A stretch of 5,410 nt of DNA, from assembly GCA_022402405.1 (NCBI GenBank), contig JAKRSG010000358.1, positions 1 to 5,410 of the forward strand. Reading direction: 5' to 3'. Of the stretch, positions 1 to 5,410 are shown in pieces. The position numbers and the translations under genes are program-made. The notes under the pieces were generated by a model. That model searched no databases, was not told where the DNA came from, and saw only the letters and a program-made list of their open reading frames with translations. The DNA comes from Bacteroidia bacterium. GTDB lineage: Bacteria; Bacteroidota; Bacteroidia; UKL13-3. Within the stretch, counting starts at the first letter, position 1, and every line of letters begins with the position of its first letter.

Positions 1-3000
1 TCTGAATGGATTGCTAGGTGCTGTTAATAAACTATCATGAGTAACACTTGTAAAACCTAAGCTAGGCAATGATGCATAATTTCCTGCACTATCTGCTGCT
101 ACAAAAAAGTAATAAATAGAATCGCCTAAAATGGGTAATGTGCTTAATAATGAATAATTCAAAGTAAAGTTAAACGGACTATTTAAACTATTAGATTCAA
201 CATATTTCCAGCCGTTAAAGCTACTTTGGTTCAGACCGAATACATTGGCATCTGTTTTCTTTTTAAAGTAGACTCTTGGTTTTTTGCCAGACGCAATATT
301 AATACCGGTAGAATTATCTGTAATTACCAAAGGATCTAATGTTCTGAGCGGACTAGCACCGCTGTTTACGGCATTTTGGTGGGCGCCAAAACTGGGTGGT
401 AGTAAATCAAAATCATTTTCATAACAACCAACACGAGTTATACTAGTTGCCCTTATCGTATCTAAAATGTCATGAGTAATTCCACTTATGGCTGAACCAA
501 ATTTTAATGCTCCACCCATGCTTGGTCGTAAATTGGAATTACTAAAAAATAATGGGTCGTTTGCCTGTGAGTTTAGGTTTCCGCCTAAAACGCTTCTTAT
601 GTCTGCAAGGGTATTATAATTGCTTGAGCCATTAAAAAACAATGTGCCACCAAAACCATTTACAAAGTAATTGTTGTGGTTAATAATGGCTCCGCTTATA
701 GGTAATAGGGTAGATGTCCAGATTGCAGCTTGCCTAGAGCCACTTAAATTATTTAACATGCGATTACTAAAGATGTTGTTTCTAATTTCTAATCCAGTGA
801 ACGGACCATTACCCACAATTTGAATGGCAGCCGAGCCATTTGGGCCAGAACCAAAATTAGAACCACCACTTAAATGTACGCTATTGTAAAATATTTTTAA
901 AGAAGTTCCACCATTAATTTTAATTCCAAACGTATTAAAATTATTACCAAAAGGGTTACTGCTGTTACTTGCTAAAATACGCGAGATACTATTATTGTAT
1001 ATAGAGTCATTGTTAACACCAACACCAGTAGATACAAAGATTCCATAACATCCAGTGCTGTTGTTATTAGCACTTTCAATATTATGAAGAATATTGCTTT
1101 TGATGCTCGAATTTCGAACATTTTCGCCAATGAAAATACCTGATACTTGAGTTACAAATTGGGTGAATAAATTGATAATAGCATTTTTCTGTATAACAGA
1201 ATTTTCTAAGCCCTCCAAATACATTCCAGTGCCAGCCAAAATTAGAATAGAACTATCAGAACTAAATCTGTTGTTTTCTACGTGTAAATTAAAAATAGGA
1301 GAGTGGGACGAACCAACTGCCATTAATCCAGATAATCCTTGATACAATAAGCAATTGTTAATGCTGATATTGCTCGCTCCTTCAGCTTTTACTATCGCCT
1401 GACTGCCTATACCCGTGCGTGCACCGATGATTACGATTTGTGTAGAACTTAATCCTCCACCTTTTAGGTTTAGGTTTCTAAATGCCACATTTTTTACACC
1501 ACCTCTAGTATTATTTGATTGAATAAAAACAACACTTTGAGCATTTGTATGTGTATTGTGTAGACTAACATTTCTGCTTGAGGAATTTGAATTCGAGCCA
1601 TCAAACGTAAACCCAACCACTCCATCTCTTACTATCAATAAGGCTGAATCTACAGATCCAAAAATGAGTGATTGTACTCCATTAGCGGGTTTAATAACAA
1701 GAGTATTGCTTACAGACATTCCATTAGATGCTCTTACAGATAACGGAAAGCTTTCTAAGCCACCAAATGCAGGTGTGCTATAAATAGAATTGGTTAGTAA
1801 AAAAGTAACCGGACCAGTTTGAACACTGGCTTCAAACCTATTTAAGGCCGCAGTAAGTGAGTTGAAATTACCTCCTACACCAACTGTATATGTGCCAGAT
1901 AAAGTATCAAAAATAGGAAGAATGTTTAGCGTTCCACTAACCGGAAAATTACTTGCATTAAGAGTGGTAGAACTTGGTAATCCTGCAAGAATAACACTGC
2001 CTGCCCCAATATTTTGATTGCTATCTTCAACAGTAGCAAAATATTCTATGGTATCGCCAATTAATAGAGAACTTGTTAGTAAACTATAATTTAATTGAAA
2101 GTTGAAAGGAGCAATACTATCGCTGCTTTGCACAAACTTCCAACCTCCATTACTGGCAGAATTACCAATAAAAATATTGGCGTCTGTTTTCTTTTTATAA
2201 TATAATCTTGGTCGGGTACTAACACCAACTTTAATACCAAATCTATCATCAGCTAGAACCCTTATTGTAGGTGCCACCTGATAAGGTGATGTACCTTTTG
2301 GTGCGATATAATTTACATTCGGTTTTAAAAAATCTGCAGGTAAATATGCCCCTTCATAACAACCTAAATCAGGATATCTGTTGGTGCGCAGATTATTGTC
2401 TATATCTCTTAATATGGTTATTGGTGTATCAATAATATTTCCACCAGATTCTATCTGTGACGCAACGCTAGTAGCAGGATAAAGCTGGAATGGCAAAAAG
2501 GAGGCTTGTTGAAAAACTACATCTTCTGTATAACTCGCGGCTTCTCTTGGGGCCACTCTGTTTTTAAACTGACTAAGCGTACTATCAATGTTTACAGCAT
2601 CAAAATACAAGGCATATCTGCCGGGGGTGCCTGAGGAATATAACAAGTTATGGTTTGATCCTAATCTATAGGTAGACAAACTACTTCCTTCTCTCCAATA
2701 GGCTGCATTAAATCCATTTAGTGTGGCTAGTGATTTGTTTACAAATACATTGTTCCTCAATTCAACCTGTGAAAAAATGCTTGTACGTAAACAATTTGAA
2801 ACCAAATTGCCCGAATTTTGAGCATTGAAATAAACGGTGTTATGGTAAATTCTACTAATACTTGCCGCCTCATAATTGTTAATATATATACCGAAAATAT
2901 TCCCCACTATCGGACTCTCATAGGTTTCGAAATCATAAATCAGATTATTGGAAATGGTTACGTTTTGGGCATTCGAACCTAATTCAATTCCGCATAAGGT

Positions 3001-4614
3001 TGTGTTTATAGAATCTGACCTAAAGTTGTAAATCTTATTCCTCCTGATACTTATTTGTGCTAAACTATTATTATATTCAATCGCTTTTATAGCCCCTAGT
3101 TTGGTTTTAAATCCATAAAAACTATTGCCTTCAATAATCTTAATGCCTGTATTTGATGTTCCACTCACAGGTTTATAATAACCCCATAATGTCCCATTTT
3201 GTGTGTTAATTTGATTGTAAATTTCATTCCCAATTACGCTATCAGCCTCATTCGAATTTTGATTATTGAAAATTGCAATGTTTTGTCCGTTTAAACACGA
3301 GTTGTTATAAATCTTGTTATAGAAAACTCTACCAATTGCTTGTGAACCGGAAAGTTGTATACCTCTAAAATTATTTCTGCTATAATTAGAATAAATTTCA
3401 TTTCTTAAAATAGTACAATATTTAGTTGTAACTAAAATTACTGAAATGGCATTTATAAAACCAGGTAATGTTCCATTGTAATGATTTTCTCCGATGCGGT
3501 TAGCAGAAATCACTAAGGTGTCTATTCCAATGGCATTTATTCCGTTAAAAGTTCCGTTTAGGCTCAAACCGTTTACAATAAAATTACTGTCAATAAACAA
3601 TCTGGTATTGGTGCCATTTAAAAAAATTCCATTATTGGTGCCGGTTGAGGTAGTATCACTAATTGTGTTACCACGAATAATACCTCTTACCACATTTTGT
3701 AAATCAATTCCATTGCAAGTATTGGTAAAACTTGCCCCTCCGCCAGAAATACTATTGCCCTCTATCCATAAATTATTTTGGTAATAAGCAATTATTCCGG
3801 AAGTAACCGAAGTTGTGGTGGCTCCAAACCTTCTTATAGTATTCCCATTTCCTTCAGTCCCAATAATATTGTCCCTGTCGTACAAAGTTACTGGGACGTT
3901 AGAAGTACTATTTCCTCTAAAATAAATGCCGAATTGTCCGTTAGTAATGATATTTCTCTCCAAAGTATTATAGGAATGTGCATCACTCGTTAAGGTATAA
4001 TTAATGGTGAGTGTGTTATTGGCTAAATGGTTTCCAAAATAAATTCCAGTTTGGGTGGTAACTGTATTGCGTTTAAAAGTAATCTCACAATCTCTAACAG
4101 AGTTAAACAAACAACCATCCACGGGAGAAACAGAATTTCGCTTAACAAACATTATCCCATATTCGTAGAGAGTAGTGCTAGTATTATTAGAATTACTTTC
4201 GTTAAAAATTAAACCTTCTAAACTCACATAATCTACTCCTAAAAGCTTAACCATGGCATCTATACCTCCTGTTCCTGCACCCGAGGTAAAAATAGGCTTC
4301 GTTCCAAATGCCAAGCTTCTGCGTATAATCAAAGGTCTGCTCGCACTTAAACTGGCATTTAGCGTGGCCGAACCAATAACTAATCCGGCATTTGGCAGGG
4401 TTTCAACATGAGAATTGGCTACTTCGATTATGGCTCCGCCTATTCCAACTCCGTTTGTGTTTAATGCGGTAACAGCTGACGCTAGCGTGGTATAATCACA
4501 ACCAGTACTACATACGGTTTTAACTCCTGTGAGTGGTTGCGAGTTGGCCATAAAAGAAAAGAAAAGGGAAAAAATGAGGTAAAATGCGATTTTGTTTTTT
4601 TGCTTTGACAACAT
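1..4614 (-). CDS. Giant secreted modular right-handed beta-helix protein, 3' end outside window
   Basis: The frame is open from the ATG at 4614 to the left edge: 1538 codons, no stop, C-terminus missing. The start is supported by a typical signal peptide directly after it (K-rich residues 4-8, hydrophobic 9-22, then A-N-S-Q) and a promoter-like element 20 bp upstream. The mature protein is rich in Asn, Ser, Thr and Gly and has two modules (about residues 33-906 and 907 to the edge). Each has a cap, a ladder of [ILVF]-x-x-N-x-[ILVF] rungs, a G-C-Y-E motif (751-754 and 1396-1399) and a beta-rich domain with K-K-K-T-D-A-N (807-813 and 1451-1457). Such proteins are known in Bacteroidota, usually exported by T9SS with a C-terminal sorting domain; that end is not visible, so the route is inferred. 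Likely roles are adhesion or binding or cleaving a polysaccharide. No catalytic residues can be assigned, and the true function is unknown. Confidence 0.93.
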   Translation of the reverse strand, partial: MLSKQKNKIAFYLIFSLFFSFMANSQPLTGVKTVCSTGCDYTTLASAVTALNTNGVGIGGAIIEVANSHVETLPNAGLVIGSATLNASLSASRPLIIRRSLAFGTKPIFTSGAGTGGIDAMVKLLGVDYVSLEGLIFNESNSNNTSTTLYEYGIMFVKRNSVSPVDGCLFNSVRDCEITFKRNTVTTQTGIYFGNHLANNTLTINYTLTSDAHSYNTLERNIITNGQFGIYFRGNSTSNVPVTLYDRDNIIGTEGNGNTIRRFGATTTSVTSGIIAYYQNNLWIEGNSISGGGASFTNTCNGIDLQNVVRGIIRGNTISDTTSTGTNNGIFLNGTNTRLFIDSNFIVNGLSLNGTFNGINAIGIDTLVISANRIGENHYNGTLPGFINAISVILVTTKYCTILRNEIYSNYSRNNFRGIQLSGSQAIGRVFYNKIYNNSCLNGQNIAIFNNQNSNEADSVIGNEIYNQINTQNGTLWGYYKPVSGTSNTGIKIIEGNSFYGFKTKLGAIKAIEYNNSLAQISIRRNKIYNFRSDSINTTLCGIELGSNAQNVTISNNLIYDFETYESPIVGNIFGIYINNYEAASISRIYHNTVYFNAQNSGNLVSNCLRTSIFSQVELRNNVFVNKSLATLNGFNAAYWREGSSLSTYRLGSNHNLLYSSGTPGRYALYFDAVNIDSTLSQFKNRVAPREAASYTEDVVFQQASFLPFQLYPATSVASQIESGGNIIDTPITILRDIDNNLRTNRYPDLGCYEGAYLPADFLKPNVNYIAPKGTSPYQVAPTIRVLADDRFGIKVGVSTRPRLYYKKKTDANIFIGNSASNGGWKFVQSSDSIAPFNFQLNYSLLTSSLLIGDTIEYFATVEDSNQNIGAGSVILAGLPSSTTLNASNFPVSGTLNILPIFDTLSGTYTVGVGGNFNSLTAALNRFEASVQTGPVTFLLTNSIYSTPAFGGLESFPLSVRASNGMSVSNTLVIKPANGVQSLIFGSVDSALLIVRDGVVGFTFDGSNSNSSSRNVSLHNTHTNAQSVVFIQSNNTRGGVKNVAFRNLNLKGGGLSSTQIVIIGARTGIGSQAIVKAEGASNISINNCLLYQGLSGLMAVGSSHSPIFNLHVENNRFSSDSSILILAGTGMYLEGLENSVIQKNAIINLFTQFVTQVSGIFIGENVRNSSIKSNILHNIESANNNSTGCYGIFVSTGVGVNNDSIYNNSISRILASNSSNPFGNNFNTFGIKINGGTSLKIFYNSVHLSGGSNFGSGPNGSAAIQIVGNGPFTGLEIRNNIFSNRMLNNLSGSRQAAIWTSTLLPISGAIINHNNYFVNGFGGTLFFNGSSNYNTLADIRSVLGGNLNSQANDPLFFSNSNLRPSMGGALKFGSAISGITHDILDTIRATSITRVGCYENDFDLLPPSFGAHQNAVNSGASPLRTLDPLVITDNSTGINIASGKKPRVYFKKKTDANVFGLNQSSFNGWKYVESNSLNSPFNFTLNYSLLSTLPILGDSIYYFFVAADSAGNYASLPSLGFTSVTHDSLLTAPSNPFR
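79..285 (-). repeat. Beta-rich domain with K-K-K-T-D-A-N patch, copy 2 (residues 1444-1512)
   Basis: This is the partner of copy 1 at 2011-2217, in the same place at the end of module 2. It has P-R-V-Y-F-K-K-K-T-D-A-N (1446-1457), N-G-W-K-Y-V (1467-1472), P-F-N-F-T-L-N-Y-S-L-L (1480-1490) and G-D-S-I-Y-Y-F (1497-1503). The DNA over the Lys patch is also nearly the same in both copies: the plus strand reads tctgttttcttttta at 251-265 and at 2183-2197. Spacing between the motifs inside the domain is identical in the two copies. Confidence 0.8.
625..1617 (-). repeat. Parallel beta-helix ladder of module 2 (residues about 1000-1330)
   Basis: This ladder has the same rung pattern as module 1. It starts at V-G-F-T-F-D-G (G at residue 1006) and includes F-R-N-L-N-L, I-N-N-C-L-L, V-E-N-N-R-F, I-Q-K-N-A-I, I-K-S-N-I-L, I-Y-N-N-S-I, F-Y-N-S-V, I-R-N-N-I-F (from 1277) and I-N-H-N-N-Y (from 1311). 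About nine rungs are recognisable, against twelve or more in module 1. The rung ends are approximate because the loops vary in length. Confidence 0.83.
2011..2217 (-). repeat. Beta-rich domain with K-K-K-T-D-A-N patch, copy 1 (residues 800-868)
   Basis: This is the conserved part of the small domain after the module 1 helix. It reads P-R-L-Y-Y-K-K-K-T-D-A-N, then a G-W-K-x-V segment (824-828), P-F-N-F-x-L-N-Y-S-L-L (836-846) and G-D-T-I-E-Y-F (853-859). Aligned by hand without gaps to copy 2 at 79-285, 36 of 67 residues (802-868 against 1446-1512) are identical, far more than in the helices. The alternating polar and hydrophobic pattern suggests an Ig- or Fn3-like beta-sandwich that joins one helix to the next. 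The fold is inferred, and no ligand can be named. Confidence 0.8.
2575..4227 (-). repeat. Parallel beta-helix ladder of module 1 (residues about 130-680)
   Basis: Degenerate rungs of roughly 20-35 residues repeat the pattern hydrophobic-x-x-N-x-hydrophobic, typical of PbH1/NosD-like right-handed beta-helices. Examples in order are L-E-R-N-I-I (from residue 218), I-E-G-N-S-I, I-R-G-N-T-I, I-D-S-N-F-I, I-S-A-N-R-I, I-L-R-N-E-I, F-Y-N-K-I, I-G-N-E-I, I-R-R-N-K-I, I-S-N-N-L-I, I-Y-H-N-T-V and L-R-N-N-V-F (from residue 619). The Asn positions are expected to stack as an inward-facing ladder at a turn of the coil. The rungs are not repeated at DNA level, so this is an old protein-level repeat and not a recent tandem expansion. 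The boundaries are approximate. Confidence 0.85.
4537..4614 (-). other. Sec signal peptide of the beta-helix protein
   Basis: Residues 1-26 form a classical signal peptide: a basic start (K4, K6, K8), a hydrophobic core rich in Phe, Leu and Ile (residues 9-22), then A-N-S-Q-P. Cleavage is most likely after S25 or Q26. There is no lipobox Cys near this site (the first Cys is residue 35), so the protein is not predicted to be a lipoprotein. This gives export to the periplasm; passage through the outer membrane would need a further system such as T9SS. Confidence 0.88.
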
Positions 4615-4633
4615 ATTGGGTGTTTCTGAATTA

Positions 4634-4665
4634 CAAAAATATGTTTTAATGCAAACTGTATTCAA
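4634..4665 (-). promoter_or_regulatory. Putative Bacteroidota-type promoter of the beta-helix gene
   Basis: Read on the minus strand, TATTTTTG (4641 down to 4634) matches the Bacteroidota -7 consensus TAnnTTTG. A TTG (4665-4663) lies 21 bp upstream, within the usual spacing for the -33 element. The start codon at 4614 follows 19 bp after the -7 element, giving a short leader of roughly 10-15 nt. No Shine-Dalgarno sequence precedes the ATG, which is normal in this phylum. Confidence 0.55.
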
Positions 4666-4686
4666 TCGTTTACAAAATGTTGAATA
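4659..4686. repeat. Short inverted repeat in the divergent intergenic region
   Basis: TATTCAA (4659-4665) and TTGAATA (4680-4686) are perfect 7-bp inverted arms around a 14-bp spacer. The left arm covers the proposed -33 TTG of the minus-strand promoter, so a dimeric repressor could bind here. The arms are AT-rich and short, so chance is a real alternative. There is no T-run or GC-rich stem to suggest a terminator. Confidence 0.3.
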
Positions 4687-4732
4687 AAAAATTACTGATA
4701 ATGCTCAAACTACAAAGCCCATTCCAATTCCT

Positions 4733-4740
4733 TATATTTG
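4733..4740 (+). promoter_or_regulatory. Putative -7 element (TATATTTG) for the ABC exporter gene
   Basis: TATATTTG matches TAnnTTTG exactly and ends 10 bp before the ATG at 4751. No TTG or TTTG lies at the usual -33 distance, so only half of the consensus is present. If it is used, transcription would start only a few bases before the start codon, giving an almost leaderless mRNA, or translation would begin at a later ATG such as 4826. Confidence 0.45.
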
Positions 4741-4750
4741 CCGCCACATT

Positions 4751-5410
4751 ATGGCAAAAAGAAGTTTTAACAGCAATGGCAATCTAAAGCAAGAGCCCGA
4801 AAAAGCTAAAATTAATAAAGAAACTATGGCAGAGGCCTTCGCGCTTTTTGCATATCTAAAACCTTTTAGAACTAAGTTTATTTTGGGTTTGGTCTTTATC
4901 GCTCTCTCTGCATTTAGCACCATGATTTTCCCTTTTTTATTGGGAAAAATGATTGATGCCGCTGCACCTGGTTCTAACTTAAACATGCCATCCACCTCAA
5001 TGGCTAGCGATAGTTTTGGTCTGAACCTAAATAATATTCATTGGAGTCTAAATACCATTTTGATATTAATTTTCCTGCAACTTTCGGTTCAAACCGTATT
5101 TTCTTTTATGAGAATTTATTTGTTAACGGAGGTGGGTGAAAAATCTCTGGCCAATATGAGAAGCGATTTGTATGCTAAGCTATTAAGTATGCCCATGGGC
5201 TTTTATAGTGAGCAGCGTGTGGGCGATTTAAGCAATAGAATAAGCTCGGATTTGTCTCAAATTCAAGATGCTATTTCGTTTACTTTGGCTGAGTTTCTGA
5301 GAGGAATATTTACGTTAATTATTGGCTTAAGTTTTATATTTTGGATTAGTACAGAATTGGCTTTGGTTATGTTGGCTGTAGTGCCGCTTATTGCTGTTGT
5401 AGCCGTAGTA
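4751..5410 (+). CDS. ABC exporter half-transporter (permease fused to ATPase), N-terminal part
   Basis: The frame is open from the ATG at 4751 to the right edge, 220 codons without a stop. The product is the beginning of a type IV (ABCB/MsbA-like) ABC exporter subunit, in which six membrane helices precede an ATP-binding domain. Visible parts are a charged cytoplasmic start (1-40), TM1 (about 43-64) followed by G-K-M-I-D-A-A, a long Ser/Asn/Met-rich outer loop (72-98), TM2 (about 100-122), the first intracellular loop, TM3 (about 179-199) and the start of TM4 (203 on, with P212). The family signature is clear in the loop: M-R-S-D-L-Y-A-K-L-L (136-145), P-M-G-F-Y (148-152) and V-G-D-L-S-N-R-I-S-S-D (157-167). 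A full protein would be about 580-620 residues. The Walker motifs lie outside the window and the substrate cannot be told (lipid, drug or peptide). The start could instead be Met26 at 4826, because residues 1-25 are hydrophilic and not conserved in the family. Confidence 0.9.
   Translation, partial: MAKRSFNSNGNLKQEPEKAKINKETMAEAFALFAYLKPFRTKFILGLVFIALSAFSTMIFPFLLGKMIDAAAPGSNLNMPSTSMASDSFGLNLNNIHWSLNTILILIFLQLSVQTVFSFMRIYLLTEVGEKSLANMRSDLYAKLLSMPMGFYSEQRVGDLSNRISSDLSQIQDAISFTLAEFLRGIFTLIIGLSFIFWISTELALVMLAVVPLIAVVAVV

Larger units (their letters stand above)
1..1896 (-). repeat. Module 2 of the surface protein (residue 907 to window edge)
   Basis: The second homologous module starts with G-T-Y-T-V-G-V-G-G-N-F-N-S-L (residues 907-920), a cap form common at the start of helix domains in Bacteroidota surface proteins. 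It continues with a beta-helix, then I-N-H-N-N-Y-F (about 1311-1317), N-Y-N-T-L-A-D-I and A-N-D-P-L-F before G-C-Y-E at 1396-1399, and then a second copy of the beta-rich domain. The elements come in the same order as in module 1, but the helix is shorter. In module 1 the next cap starts 54 residues after the G-D-T-I-E-Y-F motif. The same spacing puts a third cap about 13 residues beyond the left edge. Confidence 0.72.
1897..4518 (-). repeat. Module 1 of the surface protein (residues 33-906)
   Basis: This is the first and longer of two homologous protein modules. It opens with a cap, T-V-C-S-T-G-C-D-Y-T-T-L (residues 33-44), which pairs with the cap of module 2 at residues 909-920. Its beta-helix is followed by an S-N-H-N-L-L-Y strand, a D-I-D-N-N-L-R...P-D-L-G-C-Y-E segment ending at residue 754, and a beta-rich domain at about 760-880. 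From the cap Leu to the first Lys of K-K-K-T-D-A-N is 763 residues, against 531 in module 2, so this helix holds roughly 230 more residues. D-I-D...P-D-I-G-A-D/Y-E segments are known at the end of beta-helices in Bacteroidota surface proteins; here Cys takes the Ala position. Confidence 0.75.

Noticed and set aside
1556..1783. Plus-strand open frame of 75 codons
   Set aside because: It lies fully antisense to the beta-helix gene, in a coding stretch with clear protein-level repeats on the other strand, and shows no recognisable domain of its own.
3494..3784. Plus-strand open frame of 96 codons with a hydrophobic Pro/Leu/Val-rich product
   Set aside because: It is antisense to helix rungs of module 1. 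The apparent hydrophobicity comes from reading Asn- and Gly-rich codons on the opposite strand.
3778..4212. Two plus-strand open frames (3778-3993 and 4027-4212)
   Set aside because: Both are antisense shadows of the beta-helix gene, without promoter, ribosome binding site or recognisable motif.
625..4227. Possible DNA-level tandem repeat or CRISPR-like array across the beta-helix region
   Set aside because: The repetition is a degenerate amino-acid pattern with variable rung length; there are no identical DNA units or regular spacers.
1..4614. Functional link between the beta-helix protein and the ABC exporter, such as a type I secretion pair
   Set aside because: The genes are divergent, the surface protein has an N-terminal Sec signal peptide, no type I calcium-binding RTX repeats are seen, and no membrane-fusion protein is present.
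4615..4750. Possible small RNA or riboswitch in the intergenic region
   Set aside because: The region is only 136 bp, very AT-rich, has no GC-rich stem or terminator, and is accounted for by two divergent promoters.
4732..4995. Minus-strand open frame of 87 codons
   Set aside because: It is antisense to the start of the ABC exporter gene, whose product has strong family motifs; this frame has none and ends inside the promoter region.

Overview
The window looks like a chromosomal fragment from an environmental member of the Bacteroidota. It is AT-rich, has Bacteroidota-type TAnnTTTG -7 promoter elements, lacks Shine-Dalgarno sequences, and carries a very long Asn/Ser/Thr-rich secreted beta-helix protein of the type these bacteria usually export through the type IX secretion system (T9SS). 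The lineage is inferred from these signs and not from any marker gene.

Layout: two divergent, incomplete genes share a 136-bp intergenic region. Positions 1-4614 on the minus strand are one uninterrupted reading frame of 1538 codons that starts at 4614 and runs off the left edge. It has a signal peptide followed by two homologous but unequal modules. Each module consists of an N-terminal cap, a right-handed parallel beta-helix ladder, a G-C-Y-E closing motif, and a small beta-rich domain with a strongly conserved K-K-K-T-D-A-N patch. Where the second module ends suggests that a third begins just beyond the left edge. Positions 4751-5410 on the plus strand are the first 220 codons of an ABC exporter half-transporter, covering the start of its membrane domain. 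The ATP-binding domain lies beyond the right edge.

The intergenic region (4615-4750) holds a plausible promoter for each gene, and a 7-bp inverted repeat overlaps the minus-strand promoter. Nothing shows that the two genes act together: they are transcribed away from each other, and the exporter belongs to a large general family. The beta-helix protein is probably a cell-surface or released protein of unknown target. I found no RNA gene, CRISPR array, insertion sequence or transposon. The most notable content is the internal modular duplication of the surface protein. I do not see a clearly new multi-gene system.
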